Of a DNA stretch of 64,000 nt, positions 22,140-33,659 are shown piece after piece. The stretch comes from Panulirus ornatus (lineage: Eukaryota; Arthropoda; Malacostraca; Decapoda; Palinuridae), in contig NC_092270.1 in NCBI RefSeq assembly GCF_036320965.1, positions 21,763,440-21,827,439 on the forward strand, written 5' to 3'. The notes beneath the pieces are model-generated. The model worked only from the letters and a program-made list of their open reading frames with translations. It was not told where the DNA came from and searched no databases. The first letter of the stretch is position 1; each line of letters begins with the position of its first letter. The position numbers and the translations under genes were made by a program.

Positions 22140-22603
22140 TTGCCAAGTGCACTTTCGTGTAATAGTCACATCATCAGGGGAGACGCAAGAGAGAAATATG
22201 ACAGTCAGTTGATATACAACGAAGAGACGTAGGTAAACAAGTAACTACCTAATTGGAGGTCGGCTGCGATGAGTGTGGCAACAAACGTATCATAAATCTA
22301 TTATGTGGACAAGAAGCAGAACTGTTTACAAATTTCATCAATAATAAAGCTATCCAATTTGAATAGACCTTCACTAATATCAAGGTTATGATTCTTTGTG
22401 TATTTCTCGTGGTACAGGAATTATAGTTAATAACTGAGATGGCATTACTCTAGTCAATACAATGATCATAGTTTTTAACGTGATTAAACAAGGCATTTGA
22501 TTCTTGTCCTGTTATTATACGAGATTTATATTGCTTAAGTGTAACAGAAAGATCCTTACCAGTATGTCCAACGTAGAACTTATCAATTTCCACATGGTAC
22601 TTG
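22140..22603 (-). mobile_element. Penelope-like element, family 1: truncated GIY-YIG domain plus 3' end (copy B)
   Basis: The minus strand from 22596 reads HVEIDKFYVGHTGKDL, then NALFNHVKNYDHCID. This is the YIG half of a PLE GIY-YIG endonuclease; FYVG is at 22567-22578. The domain is truncated at its N-terminus, so the GIY strand is missing. An in-frame TAG follows HCID where a Trp codon is likely in the intact element, and the expected catalytic-Glu helix is scrambled (RNTQRIITLI). Downstream is the family-1 3' region, ending at the junction 22140. The element is dead. GIY-YIG nicking normally primes PLE reverse transcription, but no reverse-transcriptase domain remains here. The next PLE fragment, of another family, abuts upstream. 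Confidence 0.8.
22141..22181 (-). ncRNA. hammerhead-like motif, PLE family 1 (copy B)
   Basis: On the minus strand, core ctgatga is at 22177-22171, gaa at 22156-22154, palindromic stem III agtgcact at 22153-22146, and cleavage base T at 22145. Stem I has tccc (22181-22178) facing ggca, one mismatch compared with copy A. Confidence 0.6.
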
Positions 22604-22639
22604 ATCTATGAAATCGCACTTCAGTAGTTCATACAATTC

Positions 22640-23360
22640 TGTTCAACATGTAATTTTTCTCTACATGTGGCACGACATGTTTCGCGGAGACAATCCACCC
22701 ATCAGGTACCAGCACTTGACAAAGTTATTTAAATCCCAACATCACACGTATGTCCCGCCGTCCAACACCAATCTGTACAGACCAACCACTGTCCGCTTTG
22801 TCTGGCAGTAACCGTTGTAAGGGAAAGTGATTAAGGGGGACCACGTGGCGGGGGTTGACTGGGTAGCTGGGTGTGTCTTGAACAACTTTTTTTTTTATGT
22901 TTTCGTGTTTTGTCATTTCTCTCATAATGGTTTGCTTAATGCTAGTATGGGCTTAAGATTGCCTGGGGACAAGTTAAAGTTCTTAGTATTGGCAATTAAG
23001 ACAGACTTAATGACGTTGCGTGTGGCATAGTCAGCAGAGGGGTATAGAATAACAGGATTTTCAAGATCTATGGCCAGGGTGATCATTTTCATGATCGCAT
23101 TTTTGTGGTCATCCCTGCGTACTGCATGACGGTGCCAATAACACATCTCCGTTACACTTGTACCAGTCTGGCCTACATAAATATATTTACATGCCTTGCA
23201 TTTGACGGTGTAAACACTTCTCATTGTTGCATGATTTGACCTACTATTCATTAAGGTCTTACTGATAGTATAATTGTATTGGAAAGCAATATCATAAGCA
23301 CTGTTTTTTTAGAACATCTTAGATTATCTAAGTTGGGAGAATAGGTCAACATTAAACATT
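22640..23360 (-). mobile_element. Penelope-like element, family 2: GIY-YIG endonuclease remnant plus 3' end
   Basis: The minus-strand open frame 23251-22922 (109 residues) carries VYTVKCKACKYIYVGQTG, the GIY and YIG strands in variant form with the PLE-type Cys pair between them. It continues with HRHAVRRDDHKNAI and ends TRNVIKSVLIANTKNFNLSPG. Related PLE domains I know have Glu as metal ligand where this has Lys (VIKS), so nuclease activity is probably lost. Upstream sequence (AYDIAFQYNYTISKTL) continues the PLE C-terminal linker after a frameshift near 23280. The 3' region (22640-22920) contains a hammerhead-like motif. No reverse-transcriptase palm is visible upstream. Confidence 0.85.
22669..22710 (-). 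ncRNA. hammerhead-ribozyme-like motif, PLE family 2
   Basis: Minus strand, 42 nt. Stem I is ggtac (22710-22706) with gtgcc (22673-22669), five pairs including one G-U. Core ctgatgg is at 22705-22699, so the last core A is G here. Stem II is gtgga/tccgc around a five-base loop (22698-22684). Core gaa is at 22683-22681. Stem III is the palindrome acatgt (22680-22675). The cleavage base is C at 22674. Only the A9 position departs from the canonical core. A dimer-type fold is expected because stem III is self-complementary. Confidence 0.68.
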
Positions 23361-23505
23361 TAGACTTATCCTCATTTGTCACATTTTGTTACAAGAAACA
23401 TAACATGTCTTCCTAGCTTTCCAGTAACCTTTGTTCACAAACCAAGTGGGATAATATAACTGAACAAAGATTACTGGAACCGTCAACATAAAAAGAAAGA
23501 AAAGA

Positions 23506-23633
<128 letters not shown>

Positions 23634-23689
23634 CTTTTTCATCCATAGGATGCAGGGAAAGAGATTCATCAGACCTTACCCCTAGACGA

Positions 23690-24430
23690 ACAATGGGAGT
23701 GTGTGGGGATGGAAATGTGGGGGATGATGGTGTGGGGGGATGGGAGTGTGGGGGGATGGGAGTGTGGGAGGATGGGAGTGTGGGAGGATGGGAGTGTGGG
23801 AGGATGGGAGTGTGTGGGGATGGGAATGTGGGGCGTTGGGAATGTGGGGGATGATGGTGTGGGGGGATGGGAGTGTGGGGGGAGGATGGGAGTGTGGGAG
23901 GATGGGAGTGTGGGGGGAGGATTGGAGTGTGGGAGGATGGAAGTGTGGGAGGGATGGGAGTGTGGGGGGGAGGATGGGAGTGTGGGGATGGGATGGGAGT
24001 GTGGGGGGATGGGAATGTGGGGCGTTGGGAGTGTGGGGGATGGGAGTGTGGGGGAGGATGGGAGTGTGGGAGGATGGGAGTGTGGGGGGGAGGATGGGAG
24101 TGTGGGGCGTTGGGAGTGTGGGAGGATGGGAGTGTGGGGGGAGGATTGGAGTGTGGGGCGTTGGGAGTGTGGGAGGATGGGAGTGTGGGGGGAGGATGGG
24201 AGTGTGGGGGGAGGATGGGAGTGTGGGGGGGAGGATGGGAGTGTGGGGCGTTGGGAGTGTGGGAGGATGGGAGTGTGGGGGGAGGATGGGAGTGTGGGGC
24301 GTTGGGAGTGTGGGAGGATGGGAGTGTGGGGCGTTGGGAGTGTGGGAGGATGGGAGTGTGGGGGGAGGATGGGAGTGTGGGGGGGGAGGATGGGAGTGTG
24401 GGGAGGGAGGATGGGAGTGTGGGGAGGGAA
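23690..24430. repeat. G-rich 17-25-bp minisatellite, about 40 copies
   Basis: Units of 'gatgggagtgtgggg' with variable G runs (gggg to gggggg), and variants gcgtt and gatt. The C-rich strand stays open as long His/Ser/Pro/Leu-rich frames (up to 377 codons from 24546). They are compositional, as several overlapping frames are open at once. Confidence 0.95.
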
Positions 24431-24675
24431 CAATGCATCGAAAACTTAATAATGACATCGGTGATAAACACAACAATGGCGGGGAGGGGGGAGTGTGGGG
24501 GGGGTGGGGGAGGGGGGAGTGTGTGGGGTGTGTGGGGGGGAGACAATGCTTCACGAAGAAGGAAGGTTTGGCGCAGAATGAGTCAGAAGAAAATGGGAAA
24601 GGCGTTCATTACCAGAAGGCAACAATACGCTGGTAATTATAACTGGGGCCGGAAGGTGGGGTGAGGTGGTGGATG

Positions 24676-24915
24676 TTTACATGGACACAGACAGACAGAT
24701 GGATGAACGGGTGAGGAGTCAGGGGGGAGGGAGAAGACAGACAGACGAATAGACAGACAGATAGACACAGACAGACAGACAGACACAGACAGACAGAAAG
24801 ACACAGACAGACAGACACAGACAGACAGAAAGACACAGACAGACAGACACAGACAGACAGAAAGACACAGACAGACAGACACAGACAGACAGAAAGACAC
24901 AGACAGACAGACATA
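24676..24915. repeat. (CAGA)n-based repeat with a higher-order unit of about 32 bp
   Basis: 'cagacagacacagacagaca' alternates with 'gaaagacacag' in regular order. Cys/Leu/Ser/Val frames on the minus strand are translations of it. Confidence 0.94.
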
Positions 24916-26600
24916 AGATCATCATGCACACTTCTAACCGCATCATGTACCATGTGTCTCTGATCGTCCCGTCCCTCACTCCTGTGCCTCTGATTGTGTC
25001 GTCTGCTGTTCCATTAATGGACTCTCCCTCCCTCTCTTTCTCCCGACATCTCCCCAGTTTATGCCTCCTCTTTCCATACACACAGCCACTGTGTGTATCA
25101 TATCTCTCCCCACCCCACACTCCACAACCCACACACATCTGATTGTTCACTCCCCTCCACACACGGTTTCTCATTGTTTCTCTCCTCCTCCACACTGCCT
25201 TACAACGCATTTATCTCCTCCCGTACATTCTCATTGTCCTCCTTTCTCTCGCTCTACACTGGCTGCAGACTCTGTGTCTCCCCTCTACTCCTCCCCTCCC
25301 CATTATTGTCTTTCCCTCCACGCCCCAGTATGTTTTGACGTTCTCTACCTAATTCCTCCCCACTTTTTTTCTGAACCAAAGTTGGTTGAACTGCACCAAA
25401 GCCACCAGACCATGTGGTCTGCTACAGGAGGCCCTGATGCGACCTTAAAAACCATAAAATTTATTTTGGAAATAAGTTTTCATTTCTCACTCGAATACTT
25501 TATCGAGTCGTAGACCATATCTCACAGCAGAGTACAGCAACAGTGGTATAGTCTGATACACTTTTAGGGGAAGTTTTTAAGACGACCGAGGGAAAAGTTT
25601 GTGGTAGGAGTTAATTAAGGTAATGTACTAGATGGTGTGTTAACCTAACCAGACAATATATTCGCTTCGGGAGATGGGTCAATGATAAGAAAAAGAAGAG
25701 AATGTTATGTATCAACTCTGTGGTAAATGCCAAGGTTATCTCAAAAGCTGCAGTGGCTCAATGCGTTTTAAGTTTTGATAAATTCTAGGTATAATATATA
25801 ATAAATGTCCATCATATATCACACATGTAGGGACTTATCATGTAACTATAGCTGAAGTGAACTCTGATATGTAGACCTTACTGCTGGATGTGAGAATGTC
25901 TGATGAAGTTGTTTAAATCATTGTAATTTTTAAGGAATTCTTCACCAATAAAGCAGTTCGTCAGACGTGTTAAGACACATGCATATAACGTATGAATCAT
26001 ACGTAACGTTTCTAAGCCTGTTATTACGTCAATCATATTCATCATCATCATGTGTACGTCTCGATTGTAATTTTACCGATCTTGCCAGCTTACGTACAAC
26101 CCCAGCCAGACATCCGGGACCCCCAGGTAAGGTTTCGATTTGAAGTTGTGGCAGTATGCAACACCCTGATGTCTTCTTCGGTGCTGTTGAATTGTAGAAT
26201 AAGATTGGGTCACTACACTGAGCCTCTTTGACGTAAGGTCGAGTCGAATCTCTGATATTACGAAAGGAAAATGGAGAGGTGTTGTTCCCTGTCGTACATG
26301 ACTCCATCACTTGTTATGCATACGAGCTGTTCATCATGTGGGAACTCATCCTCGAGTTATAGGTCTGCTCTCAAGTTGTTCCTCAATGCCTGAAGGCTGT
26401 GGTCTGGCAGTGGCTCACAAGGTGAAGGAAAGGTAACAAGACCCCATCTATTGTATGGGTCTAAGCCATAACATACTGGTGATGTACACCCTGTATCTCT
26501 ACACTCATTCTTTCATACTCATGATACACACCTGGTGATACACACCTCAGATCAGTGTTCATATATGGACCACAGTAACTCCAGCTTTCATACAAACAAG
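24916..26600. other. unassigned sequence
   Basis: About 1.7 kb. 25000-25340 is pyrimidine-rich (cctcc, ctctc). A 93-codon minus-strand frame at 26310-26029 (Pro/Gly/Ser-containing, ending DDDEYD) and a 150-codon plus frame at 25061-25513 have no recognisable domain. I see no splice or promoter arrangement that would make them genes. Confidence 0.3.
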
Positions 26601-26603
26601 TGA

Positions 26604-26626
26604 TGTATATATATATATATATATAT
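26604..26626. repeat. short (TA)n
   Basis: About 11 TA units. Confidence 0.9.
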
Positions 26627-26739
26627 GCCCATATGGTAATGTCTGCTCTCCCAGGGAAGTTCCTATATAAACAGATTTTGAAGTGATGTATAAGACGAAA
26701 TAAAGTTTTGAAATGATGGGTGTAATAATTGATGTAGGG

Positions 26740-27072
26740 AGATAATGATATTGATAATGATAATAATAACGTTGATGATAATGATGATAATAATGATAAT
26801 GATAATAACTATAATAGTAATGATGATGATAATGATTATAATGATAATAATAATGATAATGATAATAATGATTATAATGCTAATGATAATGTTAATAATG
26901 ATAATCATGATAATAATGATAATGACAATGATGATAATGATAGCAATAATGACAATAACTATAGATATGATAATGATAATATTGATAGCAATAATGACAA
27001 TAACTATAGATATGATAATGATAATATTGATAGCAATAATGACAATAACTATAGTAATGATAATGATAATTA
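26740..27072. repeat. imperfect (ATA/ATG) trinucleotide repeat with a nested 45-bp triplication
   Basis: 'gataatgataataatgat' type low complexity over about 330 bases. Near the end a unit of about 45 bp containing 'tagcaataatgacaataact' recurs three times. All-Met/Ile frames are artefacts. Confidence 0.92.
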
Positions 27073-27134
27073 TGATAAATGTGATGGTGTAAATCAACCT
27101 GAAGTATTAGATCCTTGTCAAATTCACATGACAA

Positions 27135-27178
27135 ATGATATATGTATTATATATGTATTATATATGTATTATATATGA
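27135..27178. repeat. 13-bp AT-rich tandem repeat
   Basis: 'atgtattatat' repeats about three times. Confidence 0.85.
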
Positions 27179-27511
27179 ATCCCTGAGAGAGAATGTCAAA
27201 AGTTTCTCTTTCTTGTCTTTCTCATTATATACCGAAAGATAAAGATCCTTCAGCCACAGATAACACCTATCACTCTTATCTCTGAGTTATGTGTGACATC
27301 ATGGAGACAAGGTATGTCACACGTAAAGGTACATAAGGTGGAAAATAGCTTAAAGAACTACAGACGAACAAGGAGGTGTCGACATGGTGGCCACCGAATA
27401 TCAAACCTTTCGATTGTGTCAAGAGGATTACACACCCTCTTTCAGCTGAGGATCTTCATAGTGACGAACAAAGAGGATTTATCCAGGGAGGAGGGTGTGT
27501 AGGGCGAACAC
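27179..27511. other. unassigned sequence
   Basis: Unique DNA. The 69- and 77-codon frames at 27293-27609 overlap a CA tract and show no domain. Confidence 0.3.

Positions 27512-27545
<34 letters not shown>
27512..27545. repeat. (CA)n microsatellite
   Basis: A perfect CA run. Confidence 0.96.
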
Positions 27546-27547
<2 letters not shown>

Positions 27548-27869
27548 GGAAGCTGGTCGAAGCACAGAGAGGAACGTACATAAACATTATGATCTTAGCA
27601 AAGATCTAAGTCAAATCTGTTTATTCTGTGGAATGACGACTTCATTGACACAAGGAAGTGTCATTACAGGTGTGATCTGAGCGATAATAAGGGAGGTAAC
27701 ATAGAGATGTGATGATTGCGTGATGCAGATGATCATAATTAATGAAGTTATACCTTAAAAGTGAATCAAAAGAGATGATAAATAGATTGACATATGGAAA
27801 TAAGGGAAAGATATTGAATAATAGCGAGAGCGAGACAAAGTTCATATATATATTTACACCCACTATAGA

Positions 27870-28600
27870 CCTGTCTTGTGAGTGACCTTTGACTGATGAC
27901 CTGTGCCGTCAGTGACCTGGACCTGTCATATCAGTGACCTGTCTTCATCTCTGTCACTCCTTACTGACCTGTCTCTCACAACCCAGAATGATGACCCCTA
28001 TGCCAAAGTATTGACCTTATTCCTGCCATATTAATGACCTATGACCCTACCAGTTTACATGACCTGAATGACCATTTATCCTCTCTGAGACCTGTCACTG
28101 TTGTCACCTGTCTCTCGACTGCTTCGCTTCCTGTCACCTGTCTATCATTCTTATCCCTGTGCGCCCCTCCTCGTCTGTGGGTTCAGCGATCTGTTCCTCA
28201 AATCATGCATCTGTTTAAGGGCTAATTTAACTGTCATACATCGCGTTGACATCCTCTTTCCCTAATCACCATCTGGGTAATTTGTCTTCCTAATGACCCG
28301 TCTACTAATGACCTTTCCTCACTGTGACCTGACCTGACCTGTCACCCCAATACGTGTCTCCTCCCTGTGTGTTGTTTTCCTGGTCAATCTGTTAATCTAA
28401 TGGGTTGTTACCCCAGCGTCTGTCTTGCCTATAGCTTGTTTCCCCACTTCCCATTCGCCTAATGACCCTGCTACCCCAATTACATCGCCTCTGCCTCTCA
28501 CAAACTACCTGTGACCTTCATGACCTGTCGCCCTAAACACAGGTGACCTCCTCATGACCTGGGTCCTTACGGGCGCCCTCCTGTGGTGACCTGAAACTAT
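27870..28600. repeat. TGACCT-rich degenerate repeat block
   Basis: 'tgacct' or 'gacctgtc' appears many times over about 700 bases (for example 'atcagtgacctgtcttc' near 27933, 'aatgacctatgaccctacc' near 28032). Spacing is irregular. It looks like an old diverged minisatellite rather than coding DNA. Confidence 0.6.
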
Positions 28601-29918
28601 GCAGGATGCAGGGGAGGATGATGAGGCTTAGCACTGTCTACACTCGTGTTACGTACGTTCATAAAGGTAAATGGTCTTGTCATCATTATCAGTAATTGGG
28701 TCTTACGGCGTTATCTAGCAGCTGAGGATGGGAAGAAAGACTGAGTGTCCACAAACTGTGTTCCTGTTCCCGTTTTCATTTGTTTTCTGTTCCCTGTTTT
28801 CTTTTTTGTTGCTGAATTTATACTTGTTTTTTGATTTGTAGGAAAAGACGTAAGGAGGAAGGGAGTTCATAGCTTCGCTGTTCGAGGGAGAAGAAGAAGA
28901 AAGAGATATTATAACGGTCAATCCTGGAGTGGCTGGTCTCCACACATAAACTATAGGAAGCATCCGTTCTCGTAATAACTCCACGTTCTTGCACTGATGC
29001 TCTGGATTCCACTCTTATTATCGAAGTCTTTTAAACTTTTCTTTATGTTCTTGTTCAATGACCACCATTTCTATTCTTGTGGAACATAAAAGTCCAGAGA
29101 ACATCATACATCGTAACAGAATTTTGTGATGATTGAACTTATATTGTTCTCTCTCTCTTCTCCTCTTCCTGTTCTTCATCGTTCTGCTCCTCCTTATCCC
29201 CTCCTCCGTCCTCCTCACTGCTTCCCTCATAATGCTAGTGGGTCTAATCTTAGCCTCATAATTCCAATATTGTCAAACACATTGAAAATAGTGGCAGCAC
29301 GGGCGACCAAGAGCTAGGCAGGTCGTGCCTTTATTAAAACCATTACTCCAGTGCTGGCTTCTCTACCTCATACCACCACCCACCCTCCTCTTGATCCTAA
29401 CCTCACACAGGCACACTGATCATAACCTGGCATAATGATAACACATATCCCTAAATATGGCAGAGACTTACAACCTGGTTGTATAGACGACTTTTCTAAT
29501 GTGACTAAAGTACATTTGCCATGTCACACATTTTATATCATGCTAGTCACACATGTCTTAATTTAATATATAACATTTTTACATAATCTCACGCGCTGGA
29601 CTCAGTCCAAATCGCACAGTCACTGACCCTAAGCACTACAAAACTCACTGCCTTGTTGGCTCACACATATTTGATCTGAGTTGTGCTCATTAAACTCACT
29701 CTTCTCCTGACGTCTTTGATCCCAGACTCAATATGTCTATCTTAACTCATTTAATGTCTCGTGATGGTAATTACTTAATCTTACATCATCTAAAATAACA
29801 CTTAAAACTCATATTTCCAATATGCATTGATGGGTTTGATTTCTCTGTTCTTCGTTAATCCTGATCATAATCTCGCGATTTGGGGATCACACACACACAA
29901 GAGGTTGCACGCGAGGCT

Positions 29919-29920
<2 letters not shown>
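28601..29920. other. unassigned sequence
   Basis: About 1.3 kb of unique AT-moderate DNA. Frames of 60-90 codons on both strands lack domains. Confidence 0.35.
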
Positions 29921-29921
<1 letters not shown>

Positions 29922-29973
<52 letters not shown>

Positions 29974-30000
29974 ACACAGACACACACACACACACACACA
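29922..30000. repeat. (CA)n microsatellite, left arm of an inverted pair
   Basis: A CA run with two single CAGACA interruptions. Confidence 0.97.
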
Positions 30001-30047
30001 GTATGTTGTGGATCTAAGCCAAATATGGAAAGACATGGTATGTCTGT

Positions 30048-30049
<2 letters not shown>

Positions 30050-30112
<63 letters not shown>

Positions 30113-30126
30113 GCGTGTGTGTGTGT
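30050..30126. repeat. (GT)n microsatellite, right arm of an inverted pair
   Basis: A GT run with two GC steps near its end. It is complementary to the CA run 50 bases upstream. Confidence 0.97.
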
Positions 30127-31000
30127 ACTAAGTAACTAAATAGAAATACAACGGTATACTGATATGTAGCAACCATTTGGCTGAAAGTACACACTTGACG
30201 AATTAAATAATTGAGGATCATAATCGTAATGACTTAATTAATCACAAAAGGGTTTAAGATCAAAGTTGGGCTGGATATGTCTAAGCTTTGGATAAGCACA
30301 TAACTTAAGTGTATCTACAGAGTACATGAAGTTTTACATATATTATGGTTTATACATCATACAGTGATAACTCATTGAACTTCGCTGGTACTGGGATGAA
30401 ATACAGTATGAACTGAATGATGAACATTAATTGATGTAAAGTTACACACTTGTTGAACTGTATTGATATCATTTTGGTATATAGTTTGTATTCAGTAGTG
30501 AACATTAAGTGATGAATATCATGTTACAGTAATATAGTAGTTGATATACACATAACTATGGGAAAACTAAGCTATTTGCTTGTTTAGCTGTGCCCTTGTT
30601 CATGGGTTGTTTATGACATTCTCTGTGGTAGATATGGGACAAGTCTTGTACCTGTACAGCACTGCTGGTACAAGGTCAGGTGGGTGGGTTACAACCCCTG
30701 TGGTCAGGTGGGTGGATCACAACCCTTCTGGTTAATAGGAGACATGAGAGAAGCGCATAACATCAACTCCAGCCAACAGATCTAACATTCTCTGTTGTTA
30801 TTCAGGGTTGTAACGGTGCTCCCTACCCTCTCCCGTGTATAAACGGCTTCACAATACCGTTGCCATACTGTTGACAACGTCCATTAGAGGGAGTGCCTCC
30901 AGCAGCGCCTCTAATAACACAACGTCTGGCCAGAGAACAATGGGACCTCACTGAAAGAACTTCCAGGAAGGCGAAAGGTAAAGCCTTGCAGGTTGGGGTG
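30127..31000. other. unassigned sequence
   Basis: Unique DNA. 'aggtcaggtgggtggg' is partly duplicated near 30670-30720. No gene signal. Confidence 0.35.
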
Positions 31001-31760
31001 TCAAGGCTAATGGTCTGGAAGGGTAGGACTATGAAGGTCTGGAAGGTCTAGTTGTATGAGGGTGAAGAGGCCTGGAGGCTCTGGATGTCTGGAAATCTAA
31101 GTATTCGGAAATGATTAAGTTGAGAGCTCTAGTTGGATGGGAAGGCTTTTGAGTCTGGTACCTGGAACCCATAAGAAGTGAACGTCTTGGAATATGAAAA
31201 GAATGAAATGAATGCCTTCATATGGACATGATCCAGGATTGAAGTTAGTTTAAACATCAAAGTGGTGTTTGAGCCAAAGAATCTGGCAATTGTGTAGTTT
31301 GGAAGTCCATATCTTCAGTTAGAAAGTCTTGGAGATCTTAAGAACCTGAGAGGTCGTGATGTTTGAAAGTCTGGATATCGATCAAGGAGCATGAGAGTCT
31401 GTAGTCTGGAAAAGTGTGAGTTTAGAGGTTTTGTAAGTTTGGAGGTGTGACGGGTTAAAAGTCTGCGACTCTGGAAGGTGAGAGTTTTACAGTCTTGAAG
31501 GTGTCTGGAAGGATGGAAGGTGGAGCTGGATGGCCAGAGGAGGAAGAACGTAGGGTTATTTGAGATCCTGTTTGTCTGTGAGTCGACTGGACTGGAATCC
31601 AGAGGCGCCCTCTCATCGTGTGGTCTTGAGTATGTAGATCCAGACGTTCGTGTGTCTGGATGTATGATGTTGTGTCCACAAGAAGCTTAAATTTCCAGAG
31701 GTTCAAGATGCCAGAGGTCTGGAAGGTTGCTGGCCACTTAGTCTATAAGTCTCAGTGAAT
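31001..31760. repeat. degenerate 'tctggaa' repeat block
   Basis: 'gtctggaa', 'ggtctgga' and 'ctggaagg' recur dozens of times over 750 bases at irregular spacing. Probably a heavily diverged tandem array. Confidence 0.55.
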
Positions 31761-33390
31761 CCTTCTAGATGAACAGACCTGTTGGTCTATGAATCTGTGT
31801 CTCTGGGGCTGTGTCTGTGGATCAGTCTGGGTTGTTCTGTGTACCCAACCATTAGGAAAATGTCTGTCTCAGCGTCTGACTCCACCGTTTGTGTTGACCT
31901 CAGCAACAGCTTAATGCTAAGGAAAAGTCATTTAGATTTGTTTCTTTTTATACGTCTTTTATTTTCAGTAATGGAGATGTTATCTTTACCTCTTTCAAAT
32001 ATCATTTATAAGACCAAACCTCAAATGTTTTCAAAATTGAAAAATGTTTGACTTCTAATTTGCTTGACGATTTGCTGAAATACGATAAATTGTGTAGATC
32101 TACGATTAGAACTTCGTTAGTGTAGTGTTTAGGAATGATTTAATACTATCAACGGAACATATTGATATAAGGTTTATCCTGCGTCTGGCAGCCAGAAGTG
32201 GGGTACGTCATATGACTGAGAGTGTCGTACATTGTGTATATATGAAGGCTCCTGGCATCGACGCGGTTTTCAATATAATAAAAAGATGTGGTCGTTATTG
32301 TCTCGTTGTTCGTTGATATAAGGTTACTGATATTCTATTCTGATCGAAAAACTGAAGGCAATGAGTGACTATTACTTACATGTGGAGTCTCAGTAAGGCC
32401 CAAAGTTCATGGAAATTATACTGGAATATGACCCATGTTGTGGTGACGCGCATACATTCCTAGTACAGTTTTTAATTAGCTTTCGTTTGTGTAAGGAAAG
32501 TATCAGGAAGTGTTGAACGGTGGAAATAGATGACGTTACTCACCTTGTGGGAGGGCTGGAGCCAGGGCTGGGTTCGGTACAGTGTGTCCACACTTTTGAA
32601 TCAGTAATGTATGTATTGTGGATTAATGCTGTAACTGTACTTTGGGTACAAGTTGCGGCATTATGATGTTTATAGATGCGTCTTTGTACTTGGGTCAGAC
32701 ATGGACGATACAACACGTCAAGGTGTTGCTGGCGTCGTGTTATATAAAGATGATGATTTGCATAGAACAAAACACTTGGGAGAGAGAGAGAGAGAAAGTG
32801 AGCAGTGACCTGATCACCGTCTTTTAGATACTAAACCAAACTGATGACGTAGATGGGGGAACAGTGTTTATATTCTTCACAAGTTAGGTCAACATACGAA
32901 TGAAATGAGAGACAGAGAATATGTTCTCTTGTAAGCCATGTAGGCCACCCCAACATCTCTCCCTTCTAAAGACATGCTATCCTCTGCTTTCCCATCGACC
33001 AATCGACTAAAATATAGACCATCGTGAGAGCATATAGGAAGACAACCCTAGAGAAAGAACGAAAAAAGTTGTGAAAGAAATGTTAGCCATGTGCTCAATG
33101 CTCTATCTGGGTCTGATAGAACAAGAGTTTGCCATCACAATCCTAAGATAGAAAAGGAAAGTTGGAAGCCCGCGTGGCGAGGCCCCTACAACTTTTGCAA
33201 AATGTTCTCAGAGAATTTATCAGAGGCTAAAGTGATGGACTGGTTCCATGGTGGGCGCTGGACCCCTCCCTGTAGGTCACATGGACGGGGTGAATATGGA
33301 CGGGATCCCTGGTCAAATCACTAGTAAAAGGAAGGATTGACAGAGAGGCTGAAAAGAGCGATGTCCCGTCCATTTTTTCCGTCAATTGTA
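31761..33390. other. unassigned sequence
   Basis: About 1.6 kb. Frames of 60-90 codons (31782-32051, 33091-33324) have no recognisable domain. Confidence 0.35.
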
Positions 33391-33480
33391 AATGGTTGTT
33401 TCCTGTTTTGTCATCTACAATAATAGGATTCGAACCCATCTAAGTCTTTGATTGTATTCAAGAAGCTAATACTCTCTTAA
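33391..33480 (-). mobile_element. possible tRNA-related repeat (B box only)
   Basis: On the minus strand gggttcgaatcc (33435-33424) is a perfect RNA polymerase III B box. A convincing A box at tRNA spacing is not visible. Confidence 0.35.
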
Positions 33481-33659
33481 GAGGAAGTAGTGACCAGACG
33501 ATATATAGCAAGAGGAAGGATGATCAGCTGTCTCATAACTCACTCCCAAAAACTCAAAAGAGTCAGTTAGAATTGTGAGTCACTGACAGACGAAGTGCAT
33601 CGCTCTTCACTATATTTATATACTAATCTTATATGCTGTAACCCTTGAATCCTTCACAC

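Noticed and set aside
26663..27097. Poly-Ile/Met membrane-like frame
   Set aside because: It arises from an ATA/ATG low-complexity tract and is open in several frames on both strands.
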